From contig PDIP01000022.1 in the NCBI GenBank assembly GCA_002811645.1, positions 114,320-171,416 of the forward strand: a DNA stretch of 57,097 nucleotides, read 5' to 3'. The DNA is from Corallochytrium limacisporum. Lineage: Eukaryota > Opisthokonta. Shown piece by piece: positions 38,901 through 45,272 of this stretch. The notes beneath the pieces were generated by a model, which searched no databases, was not told where the DNA came from, and was given only the letters and a program-made list of their open reading frames with translations. The position numbers were made by a program, and so were the translations under genes. How positions within the stretch are numbered: position 1 is the first letter of the stretch; each line of letters opens with the position of its first letter.

Positions 38901-39700
38901 ATTGTTACTTTTCCGAGATCCGCTACCTCCTGTTCGATGCCTCGTAGCCTAAGGCACATCACATCGAAAACGTGATCGATGTTTTCTTCCGTGATTACGA
39001 TTGGCGAGCAGAGACAGCGCACGTCGTGGGCAATATCGCCAACTCCTGTTATTTGCAAAATGACGCTCAGCACAATCTCGGGTTGGTACGAAGTAAAGCC
39101 GCCAGGGATAGCAATCGGTCTAACCATGTGGTACAAGAGGACCCGAAGAGCTTCTTTCTGCTCTTCTAACCCAATTCTAGGAAGCCGCCCGGTGTAGTTC
39201 AGGAACAGCTGCGTTGGGCTCATGTCCAGTGAGACAGTCACATGATACCGACGGGAAATAAAGATCACTGAAGTCTCCAAAGTTAATTCCTGTTGGTAGA
39301 TTTGCTCGGCGGCCTGACCTGGTATCCCTGTCTCTTGGCTCCGAACGGAATCAGATTTGTCTAACCCGGGTTCTGTAACTGTGGATGCTTCCAGGGAAGG
39401 ATTTTGCGCACTACCAGTTGACCAGACACCTGATCCTTGCCCATTGAATGGTATTGTTTCAGTCACCACTCCCAGCACAAAGTGTGAATCCCGTTGTGCC
39501 TTTGCGATGCCTGCATCGCCACTGAATGGAACCATTGTGTTCCCAAGGTTGCGAACAAACCAAGCCATTTGATCTTCTTCTGTGAATTCACCCTCGGGTA
39601 AAAGCACATACACAACGCTTGCCGAAACCTTTGCTTCTAGATCCGACCCCTTGGCCTCCAAGGGGCTTGGCAAAACTTCCACTTGGTCTAGAGTTGCCAT
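29957..39700 (-). CDS. SZT2: SZT2-like protein (KICSTOR subunit)
   Basis: A 3247-residue protein from one intronless 9.7 kb frame. Length, domain order and local patterns match SZT2, the large KICSTOR subunit. In animals SZT2 binds GATOR1 and holds it at the lysosome, restraining TORC1 when amino acids are low. The N-terminus has VYVLLPEGEF, then YHVTVSLDMSPTQLFLNY and FQPEIVLSVI (about 35-225). Next is a VWA-like stretch (ALFMVDSCRALGDGRIQFG) and FISYWKVLVQMPYHMW followed by YSMLRDWCNIVLI near 620-680. These correspond in order to the human protein. Long acidic and Ser-rich linkers separate the later domains. The C-terminal 130 residues are Ser/Pro/Gly-rich. The ATG at 39700 is used; only a GTG lies upstream. 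Confidence 0.85.
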   Translation of the reverse strand: MATLDQVEVLPSPLEAKGSDLEAKVSASVVYVLLPEGEFTEEDQMAWFVRNLGNTMVPFSGDAGIAKAQRDSHFVLGVVTETIPFNGQGSGVWSTGSAQNPSLEASTVTEPGLDKSDSVRSQETGIPGQAAEQIYQQELTLETSVIFISRRYHVTVSLDMSPTQLFLNYTGRLPRIGLEEQKEALRVLLYHMVRPIAIPGGFTSYQPEIVLSVILQITGVGDIAHDVRCLCSPIVITEENIDHVFDVMCLRLRGIEQEVADLGKVTITSAKSKTYEERFETETHKYLESLSATVESMRGSADPVALFMVDSCRALGDGRIQFGNAQAEFHRLGVRTSVITSNLAHEIGTSAFGLVPEMDSHRLLAGRLGGYLFLLETINDDQNTAMLDPFPTALYCKPLTRECRRALIMKYQHVDWFSESNLFMRDFDRMTRKPRKSYVLPCSIRTLIASRAVEGFFLIQFQPYVSPETAPLDSENESSPTVMEAVLQLPLNTGLRIEYRIRSKTSHGPYAIGEAWINVSTLEAKDAEDRSPEVKVMLDMIISCDKLLKHFSEFTNFRSGSKTMVLRSENGLFYSTSQGQNIHTQPVPEVAKSFQRLKNLIKPSFAGLKGQDSEFISYWKVLVQMPYHMWYHVLDIKRIMVLYASKATETDTVWTSKVSTDTSQNALYSMLRDWCNIVLIRNQIYIRYIKDESIGVTGFCVLGLSKVTPLMTEMMIGMFNASGALFNETLREIRHRVRQLGNTTGAWGSNVYLPLITEMSSNLLRFGIARKAAADEAARDIKSMIVPSIDGTQYEPPLLSNLQQRRVVQLDFTSMSEVITKCKSRVPSRNMDYYVRIVLGNRLSEAYAPVAKTDTYVTLAKVLQFSKETAIGFLTAEESDTPAICQVTICRPTEDDINSLTVGIWIEPQSGLCDDRNVRGLKWHQIPEVILEEDVRLLRLIVTFDALNIVAAHGFPDSLIFDDKFKVPAYEGVLHVKPSVATLVQGANVQLHRFTELNFSHERSWITKTSPSLINLNEAESQQKAHADAALAQLELVWMTRQVFLRHVIDAGYVHLRCRQAHAQDALLTILKRLERRTSEPVDMDKLLDDAISSDNVIIDILVKARPDGTIIMVVIPNSSQPCSTLADQRKLPFTVGFTEMTPPIIEAMLETGAKESTSLKVSGGGLLSPSPSEDRDINLELSDDGEAQNTADHLKHLHVRSLIDTAYVCMQMGIQFAKEDVERITRHGNEIDFEIDITSFVRRMLTTPASEGTGVVETANASVHASMFAKHFQTVVERNFVPTTAGLFYFTNPPCLSAIFEDVISAKQVRHVADPALVSANKDTGDSSALQTGFHELKPLFLRFECVFRQGNRDGKSFFYTRHVTSLLEGIKDCLSLPEFKDFDLNDPSVDVTLCLVFIVPEDISEDVQLEKLNGRQSHRPTRSGSGGSISERSGESLDSYMLSETDHKHSDVDSEGPEIPNDNDDNDQVLPLDQKLLAIQLHADLRWLVDHQQIDKMMVEGTLSGNDLHFAARHFRTHSPISNLVSSDIIKLELLALERSESSIMKGLKRDPPLGKDWIVQGKIAVLSGSHEVPIVFPRKQSKASDRLAVAGHGELAGSEISGYRSVDTSMQDVGSQFTGPTGSSEAVTELGCEQVQLPGEDVSGNHQPTTMQRYMLVVEFESDRAWLHQYNQPVHGIEVQSVLLTGIVADKIRAIVKHINQGTLLRELHETHHMSPMLMPAGNPLSTASPDRPRKLMNPANSPAQPLRSGEFQCDTLFSVHLPLHQRLPAAQAIGVVNNTLANMSVTNVRNHFVYQDEKTGHIFILRVSESLVRTGEAHDSNLEDQGGSTDLDRSSITRTVPNTPDVLLDESRSDLQMLQGEDDHISMNLSDVFGEDPGTRESLLLEVLGIDEAPEELTVEMVQLLQRRLDQAVITVLSTMLIRNKNLKLYQHDVDFIKQGKEAADNVLSYSIPPEVTHEPRFMRILHERLSRVTSVMPEIVNRNEATTPDVPLLASDNVNTDDWETPNIKYPGRVLRILKQLNGIEGRTGTLLPLERLSTNCMSYVHCSQLPLPYGKTGMKETGGPNGLSHIRVQLFATESEEFLDIGDLTAQNDDEPHNIVVHIWSVGWANMENVVAGLNSLVLATVCIYAQELCLDKLSPVIEIALPPSQNGPGPRHRNRTFRVLNPSYLGSISAIHDAGTALEAPEFRRCTLPSFVPTASRRYFWTHARDRWSSKLSDFHQVSFSAMPIGDPHFILPVLQGDPVGSLSSGQDLNGFHYWIGIKWDSANPATGKSGDDKPIRRTSTFKVDHHRVGMVVIIFTNDNISVMSYDRGGSTHDGVVTVLARHVCWYAIRMRCLNTLTMQKAYHYHAGSEIISAYDLVQQVPSGCRQDCVSSVRLTPATMQMLKVKIDPLSKEETSNYVMRLGRGRGVLHLVQFGELQPPPALSVLEEMNFRGHMYTTLWKSKPPLWNPLLDDPITQHLIETTCAMHKLGSEQSSRSESFLKALDSDKKVQAHLLPMAIALARVHHFCRAPLIILPQPPDNTQLSVYTEENLELLDDIINTYLSYLESVGMDFAGQIDMDHPDTATPSIARAGSKHTHHLMVDSKSIEPDGMLLDPVVGGETGRSDGFVVVRSYMQRGSTGGIILVEVGYQDNFLLVNIYALEIMRLKLDGQRDRLPVQSGKVRKGMSRNVRLGKLFDQEIAKTKEMLHVRSFSYDFQIHFFQALIQELVQPGSGVRLDEGMDYLLMHYPQPTIYCNNLLYKWSATYTFGGGRPSDGESLTDYVIRRAADFEFVRLNHLPLKSKGNGEVLDFICYTDDYQDGTIESGSERDVRKSGSSHSVGSGGTPRTSKGLEIAQAAISMCAYRYQVLVMFQGDEHNTEEDTVRNKLHFTAYLLANDLLNHFPMHLTGGPDGHPLSQQRREYRDSCFEHLRQVTREKVTDLLYNIQRCHSVDAFWYHARSELPNAELNRATFAEICQEMEIVDAAQLDPRLQRLATMPIHWRGCFNFLRSRFPDLCRSMSASDSADGVTRNGEMLVLITPHTESAAIVLETDPRWDLYDVEASLLRRAALVDVQPLLTVRILFRQDLKQKISDKLGRSPAMARASKGNIYIDEVVNAILSFSSISTGCLWTDWLQDLWIPPSGSASSDFASGTPLRQMLSPDASSPPASPRTLNLSGVLPMTPPIAVGTPRDMSSSSLGSPNPVSPRTRHLSNNSSSLRNVTSRGSMGDGGSGGGESGRWRQQFPSESTEDTGP

Positions 39701-40105
39701 TCTGAATGCGTAAAGGCAGTGCGCTCTGTTGCGCACGGACCAAATCTATCGGCTATGTCAATCGCATACTTCCCATGATTATTGACGGAACATCAGCAGA
39801 TTCAGCGCCAGATTCATATGGAATTTATATTTTGGACTAGACCAGCAACTATCGTGACCGAAAGCAACAGGCCAAAGTACGAAATACCCAACCGGTACCC
39901 TGCTAGGGGCTGTGAGGGACCTTCCCGCCGTCCCTACACAGTTTGGAGTAGACAAACGAATTGCTCCCCCTCCCTTGTATTTCCTGGATTGTTTGGGTTT
40001 AGGAGGCGTTGTACGGCCGACCTTATATATGGTTACTTTATGAAAATGTGATCGTTTATGTCATGTTCATGCTACGCAATGTTTCGAATACGATGCTTGT
40101 TGTGC
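39701..40105. other. Upstream region of SZT2
   Basis: 405 bases with no gene. AGGGAC...GTCCCT (39917-39937) forms a 6-bp hairpin about 220 bases before the SZT2 start. The rest is A/T-rich 3' flank of the bL31m-like gene. Confidence 0.35.
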
Positions 40106-40572
40106 TCAATCGTCCAAAGATATGCGACGAACCTTCTTGCGCAGAGATGCACGGGCTTGACGGTCCTTTGCTTCAGCAGCGGCACGCTCTTGGGCCCTCT
40201 CAACCATGCGATCGTAGCTAGTCTTCGTATCTTCCACAACTTTAGGTGCATCTTCCAAGATCCAAGGGTGTTTTGAAATGTAGTCTTCTTCTTTTGCATA
40301 AAATGTGTACTTGAGGTCATCGGTGCCTCCCATGCGCCGCTTCAATTTGATTGTAGACCCGTCCGACAGCACATACGTCCATTCTTCCATGGGATACTTC
40401 AAGTATCTCCTAACATTCCGACTGTATCATACAAAGAAAGGTTTGCAAAATCCGGGTTAGTCATACAATTCTACAATAAAGATGATAGTGAACAGCAATT
40501 GAATACCTACATCTGTGACAGAAGGCCTGTCCGTGACACCATCTGCTCAGGGAGCAGTCGGAGCTGATTCAT
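40106..40572 (-). CDS. Probable mitochondrial ribosomal protein bL31m (spliced, two exons)
   Basis: A two-exon gene inferred from the sequence: exon 1 at 40511-40572 and exon 2 at 40106-40421, giving about 125 residues. Exon 1 encodes a short basic leader (MNQLRLLPEQMVSRTGLLSQ) like a mitochondrial presequence. Exon 2 encodes YVLSDGSTIKLKRRM near 39-53, then FYAKEEDYISKHPWI and a charged helical tail. The VLSDGST word followed by a D/N..HP(L/I)W-like segment resembles the fungal mitochondrial bL31m (Mrpl36) family, a large-subunit ribosomal protein. The joined frame has no stop. Without splicing, an ATG at 40390 would give a 94-residue protein with no leader. The family call rests on a short motif and is moderate; the frame is well supported. 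Confidence 0.55.
40422..40510 (-). other. Spliceosomal intron in the bL31m-like gene (89 nt)
   Basis: On the minus strand the donor is AT|GTAGGT, a CTAAC branch-site word lies at 40456-40460, and the acceptor is ATACAG with 33 bases between branch word and AG. Splicing keeps the frame (joint codon ATT) and attaches a basic leader to the conserved part. A second AG, TTAG at 40410-40413, is also in phase and would shorten the protein by four residues. Confidence 0.6.
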
Positions 40573-42308
40573 GGTCTTATAGCGAGTTTCCCTATTTATG
40601 TGATATATCTGGTAGTTTAGACTGATCACATTGTCATATTTTCATGCCCTTTCATCTCACAATAATAAATGAAAGTGATCGATCCTTAAGTGGACAGTAC
40701 CATCCATTCTCCAAGTACCATACAACCTGTGTTTGCAGACCCACTCTTCGGGCCACACAAAGTCGGATGCACACGCGAGCCCCATCCCCCCCCCCCCGGG
40801 CTCTGGAGAGGGAATTAAAAACTGTTACCCTAATATTTATTAAATGAATTAGACCAGCCCCCCTCCGGGAGACAACGGGAGCAATGGTGCAATTAACCAA
40901 GCCTTAATACACCCCACACTTACCGCTCATCGCCGCCAAAACACTAGCATCCGTTCTTTTCCCGTGTTCTTGGCAGCAGCGGTAAACGTTACACTGGCAC
41001 CGCCAGAGGCTGGGGTCGACCGTCTTCCACTCTCGGAGGGCTCAAGAGGTGAGTGCGGCAGCCTAATTTTTTGGCTTTTTTTTTTTGGGCGACTGAATAC
41101 GCAGATGGGTTGGTTGCGGGCGACGACTTTGGCTACAGTTCCCTCATTTTTTTTCTTTTTCTTTTTTTTTTTTCGCCTGTAATCGCTGGCCATCTCTACG
41201 GATGGCGTGCAGTGACAGGCGAACTCCCTCTTCCTTCCGTTGGTTGGGACTATTAACGACTCAACGATAGCGGGAGAATTGGCAATGGTGAAAGGCAGAA
41301 GGTTGAAAGCCCACAAATGGCCCATAAGGGAAAGGGAAGGGGGGGGGGGATACGCAGGGTTCATTTGGCCGGGAGTTGAGTGACAAGAATGAACGAGCCA
41401 CCACTTCGCGTTTTCCTCTTCATTCATTTTCTTTTTGGTACGCCTGCGCGACTGCAGCCGGCGTCGGAGTCGGTACTGAATATATGGACTAGTGGTGTGG
41501 TTCTTGTGCGCAGAGAGTTGGTCCGCGTCATCCGCAGGAGGAAACGAGGAAACCGCGTAACCAATGCCCAGCTTTTGCGCTTCTGTCCCTCTTCACACAC
41601 CGCCCCGGCACTTAGCAGAAACTTCCCCCCCCCCNNNNNNNNNNNNNNNNNNNNNNNNNNNNNNNNNNNNNNNNNNNNNNNNNNNNNNNNNNNNNNNNNN
41701 NNNNNNNNNNNNNNNNNNNNTTCTCCTCCCCTGCCCTCCTCTTGCCGCCCATTCCAACCGAGCGAGATGGACAGGGAGAGGTAAAGCCCAGATCCCAAAA
41801 CACTCGCAAGTTTTTGCAAGGAGGAGGAACACCTACCGGAAAATGACGAGTAAGGAAGGGCAGAGGTTTAGCCCAAACGCCCGTACCTATGCTTCGGTCC
41901 CGACGCGGTAGAGCGCGAAAGTGGGGGTCGCAGAATCTGCCGGAAGCCAGGGCGGTTCGAGGTGTCAGTGCAGTTGCGCAACGAAAAGACGACGCAGTAT
42001 ACTGTGCCGTTCGGACGAACATCGGGTCGGTTTTTGCGTGACGTATTGGACATTACCATGACTTATTTTTGCATCGCGTGCGCTATGTTTTGACGTCAGG
42101 AAGGTATTGAAGGAGTCTCTGCATATCTGCCCCAGGCTTATTGCAATCTATTTCGTAGATTCTGTTTTTGTGTGTGTCTCCACCACGTAATAACACATCG
42201 TGACACCAGTCTTACGAAGTATGAGGGTGTATACGTATTGTTGTCTTGCGGGATAGTACGAATTAGAGAAAATGGCATAACGGATATACACAGTGGTTCC
42301 AAGACACA
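40573..42308. promoter_or_regulatory. Divergent upstream region (bL31m / HID1) with assembly gap
   Basis: No gene supported. It contains C12 then GGG at 40786-40800, about 215 bases upstream of the bL31m start. It also has T9 to T10 tracts near 41070-41175, GGGTTGGTTGCGGG near 41106, CGTTGGTTGGGAC near 41238, and G9 at about 41341. A C10 run at 41625-41634 is cut by the N gap. The 600 bases before HID1 are of mixed composition. Confidence 0.45.
41635..41720. other. Run of N (assembly gap)
   Basis: 86 undetermined bases directly after a C10 run and followed by CT-rich sequence. The position suggests that sequencing or assembly failed at a G/C homopolymer or hairpin like the others in the window. 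The true length may differ from 86. Confidence 0.97.
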
Positions 42309-44672
42309 ATGGGAATAAGTGAATCTACGCTTCGGTTAAGGTCCTCCTTAGGGCGCTTGACAGCGAATGATCCAGAAGCACTTCTCGACAGTGCGTTATG
42401 GGATACGATTCTGGATGGAAACAAGACCTATGATGAGATTTATCAGAGCACAATTTTGTCAGAACTGCGGGACATTCGTAACAATGCACCACAAAATCTT
42501 CGGATAATATGCAAAAAGATAGTAGAACAACTTTACGAGGTGGCTTCAAAACGGAAAGAAGGCGCGACAGAGTACGACTTTGCGCAAGTCAAAACATGTG
42601 TGCGTCTAATCACTCGCCTGGTGCCAGTGATCTTTGAAGCAACTGACGATGAAGAAACATTTGAGGATAGCATAGAATACTACGTGTTTTGGACCCCTCC
42701 GAACAAACGGACGTCGTCGTTCAGTAGTGTTAGTAGTGTTGGCGAACCACACAGACTGCCGCCGGGTAAGTGCTTGGGTGAAGTTCTGATTGACAGTCTG
42801 GGACAGTTGGCGTTTTTCCCTGGGTATACCATCCCAAATTCTCTTGGAACAGACCCAAAGAGCGTCATCTGGGAGGTCGGTATCGGTGTCGACTACATTG
42901 AGAGTGCCAACTCAGCCATTGAAGCAAATCGGGCGGACATTTTGAGGGCTTTCTTAGCTTGCTTCAGCCGGATTCTGAACTCTAAACCCATGAAATACAA
43001 TGCACGGGAGAACCGATGGCTTGGGTACTTTGCTAGCCACAACAACAGGCTTGCATTACCCTTCTTCCTCAGCTTGCTGAACACTGTATGTTCTTATGAC
43101 CCAGTCGGCTACGGACTACCTTACAGTTACATGTTCGTGGAAAACAGAGATCCGTTGATCAGTTTATGTATTTCAACCTTGAATGTCCTGTTGGATCATG
43201 ACATTCATGCCCGAGTCAAGAGGGGCGAGAATGCGGACCAGATGCCAGAAGGAAATCCCATCGGCTCACCAAAGGTGGAAACGAGCGACCAGAACAATGT
43301 ATCTGAAAGCAAGACCGAATCTGCAACGCGACCGGATCCATCACAGCCTAAAGCAGGTGACAAGCCCAAACCAAATGTTGGTACCGAAATCACCCGCTTT
43401 CAGTATGCAAATGTGTTTTGTGATTTCCTCAGTCGCTTGCACCGTCCTGATGACCTGCGCTTTGCCCTGCTCGGTTTCATTCGACTGATCAAGAACCCCT
43501 TCCGGAAGGTGTATTTGCCGGGTGCTGCGCGCCTCGTCTCCTTCTATCAGGAACTGTTAATCCTCTTCTGGAAGTTTTGCGATCTGAACAGGTCATTTCT
43601 GTACTTCCTGTTGAAGAGCAACCATGTGATTGATATCAGCCTGCCACTACTGGGGTTCGTTGATCGGCATAGGCATGAAGTACAGTACACGGGTCTGACC
43701 CATCTCTGTATTTTCATTCTACTGCTGCTGAGTGGGGAGCGAAATTTTGGTGTAAGACTGAACCGGGCGTATTCGCCATCTGTTGAATTCGATCTCTTGA
43801 ATCTGCGTGGTAACTATGCGGACCTGCTGATTCTTGTGTTCCATCACTTGATCACCTCGGGCCACGAGCAACTGGACAGTTTGTACGACTGCATGCTCAC
43901 AATCATTGTCAACATCAGCCCGTACATCAAGTCGCTAAATCGCCAATCTGCCTCCAAACTGCTGCACCTGTTCGAGCTGTTCTCAAGCCCGAAGTACGTA
44001 CTAAGTGCGCCAAACAACCATCATCTTGTGTTCTTCTTACTGGAAATCTTCAACAACCTCATCCAATATCAGTTTGATGGCAATGCCAATGTGGTATACT
44101 GCATTGTGCGGCGCCGCAGGGCATTTGATGCGCTAGCCAACCTGCACGTTGGAATGTCGCAGCAGGGTAGTGGCGATCTAGCAGGTAATGTCGGCATGCG
44201 CAACACCCTTACGCGGGGGTCAGCAGTGTACACTAAGGCGTTCTCCACCCAGCCCAAGAACGAGACTCTGGGAAGCTACAATCCCCGGGATCCTATCACT
44301 CCGAGCAACATCAATGAAGCGGACATAGACGAGAAGGGTCTGCAGGAGTGGGTACCGACAAAGGAATGGCTGCAGAGCTGGAAGTCCAAGCTGCCGCTGC
44401 ATACCATCGCGCGTCTCTTACAGGTTTTAGTACCGCAAGTTGATAAGCTAATCAACGAAAAAGGTATCAGCGATGAGCAGCAAATTGTGGACTTTTTGAA
44501 GAACGGCACATTGGTCGGGCTGCTGCCAGTGCCACATCCAATTCTGATTCGCAAATACCAGAGCACGAGCGGTACGAACCTGTGGTTCACAGTCTTTGCG
44601 TGGAGTATTATCTACGTGCGTAGCGACTCGCCTTGCATATGGGAAGGATTGGACATCCAGCTCTTCAATTGA
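42309..44672 (+). CDS. HID1: HID1 family protein (Golgi/dense-core vesicle trafficking)
   Basis: A 787-residue protein of the HID1/Dymeclin superfamily, nearly the length of human HID1. HID1 is a peripheral Golgi protein needed for trans-Golgi sorting and dense-core vesicle formation in animals; S. pombe has the related Ftp105. The N-terminus MGISEST is a good N-myristoylation signal, as in the animal protein. Family blocks in order are CVRLITRLVPVIFE (about 97-110), LNTVCSYDPVGYGLPY (about 257-272), FHQELL-like FYQELLILFWKFCDLN, LLLLSGERNFGVRLN (about 470-484), IVNISPYIKSLN, and near the end WKSKLPLHTIARLLQVLVPQ and GTLVGLLPVPHPILIRKYQ. A polar Ser/Lys/Pro-rich insertion is at about 308-355. 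It is convergent with IMP2, 75 bases between stops. Confidence 0.95.
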   Translation: MGISESTLRLRSSLGRLTANDPEALLDSALWDTILDGNKTYDEIYQSTILSELRDIRNNAPQNLRIICKKIVEQLYEVASKRKEGATEYDFAQVKTCVRLITRLVPVIFEATDDEETFEDSIEYYVFWTPPNKRTSSFSSVSSVGEPHRLPPGKCLGEVLIDSLGQLAFFPGYTIPNSLGTDPKSVIWEVGIGVDYIESANSAIEANRADILRAFLACFSRILNSKPMKYNARENRWLGYFASHNNRLALPFFLSLLNTVCSYDPVGYGLPYSYMFVENRDPLISLCISTLNVLLDHDIHARVKRGENADQMPEGNPIGSPKVETSDQNNVSESKTESATRPDPSQPKAGDKPKPNVGTEITRFQYANVFCDFLSRLHRPDDLRFALLGFIRLIKNPFRKVYLPGAARLVSFYQELLILFWKFCDLNRSFLYFLLKSNHVIDISLPLLGFVDRHRHEVQYTGLTHLCIFILLLLSGERNFGVRLNRAYSPSVEFDLLNLRGNYADLLILVFHHLITSGHEQLDSLYDCMLTIIVNISPYIKSLNRQSASKLLHLFELFSSPKYVLSAPNNHHLVFFLLEIFNNLIQYQFDGNANVVYCIVRRRRAFDALANLHVGMSQQGSGDLAGNVGMRNTLTRGSAVYTKAFSTQPKNETLGSYNPRDPITPSNINEADIDEKGLQEWVPTKEWLQSWKSKLPLHTIARLLQVLVPQVDKLINEKGISDEQQIVDFLKNGTLVGLLPVPHPILIRKYQSTSGTNLWFTVFAWSIIYVRSDSPCIWEGLDIQLFN

Positions 44673-44747
44673 ACAAACACTGTTTCCAATGTAAACAATC
44701 TAAATGTACGCTATGTCATGTTATTTGAGATATATGCAACTAGTCTG
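44673..44747. other. 75-base convergent spacer
   Basis: An A/T-rich spacer between the stops of HID1 (+) and IMP2 (-); both 3' ends must lie in or beyond it. Confidence 0.45.
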
Positions 44748-45272
44748 TTAGAATGACGATGCCGAAGACGAGATTGATGGCGATATGGATACACGCTTCT
44801 TATCAATTTCATGCTTGGGAATAGGGCCTGCCTTGTCCAGGGGCCACAGCCGCCAAACTGCAACCGCCCGCACCATGCCCAGAGGGATTGGTCCGTAGAA
44901 ATTGCTATCCTTGCTATTCCGCAAGTTGTCACCTTCCATCCATGCATGGCCTGCAGGTATGTCAACCTTGCCAATGTAGGGCTCTCGACGCATCACAGTC
45001 TCACCATGAGTTGCACAGATTCGTTTGATAACCGACGACCGAGGCTCGTCTGGAAGCGCCATCACAACGACATCGCCCTTTTCGTAGTTGTGCCGACGGG
45101 CGGTCCATTTGTTGAGTAAAATTATTTCATTGTCCCGAGATTCCGCATTTAAGGATGGCTGCATGCTGTCGCCCTTGACCAGCGCTAGGGAAAAGAAACA
45201 ATCCGTAAATGCCAGACATACTGGCACTGTGTACCACAGCGCGCGGACAGCATCTCTGATTGCTTGGCGCAT
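44748..45272 (-). CDS. IMP2: Mitochondrial inner membrane peptidase subunit 2 (Imp2)
   Basis: A 174-residue signal peptidase of the S26 family. Imp1-Imp2 cleave sorting peptides of proteins delivered to the intermembrane space. Residues about 8-32 form the N-terminal membrane anchor. The catalytic Ser lies in KGDSMQPSLN (Ser 36), where the SMQPSLN form is typical of Imp2 rather than Imp1. The general-base Lys is in VIKRI (Lys 83). The third conserved segment is GHAWMEGDN...NSKDSNFYGPIPLG (about 108-132). The polar Ser-rich tail after about 155 is variable. Both catalytic residues are present, so it should be active. It starts at the first ATG of the frame. A CCCCGGGGGG palindrome (45688-45697) lies about 415 bases upstream. 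Confidence 0.95.
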   Translation of the reverse strand: MRQAIRDAVRALWYTVPVCLAFTDCFFSLALVKGDSMQPSLNAESRDNEIILLNKWTARRHNYEKGDVVVMALPDEPRSSVIKRICATHGETVMRREPYIGKVDIPAGHAWMEGDNLRNSKDSNFYGPIPLGMVRAVAVWRLWPLDKAGPIPKHEIDKKRVSISPSISSSASSF

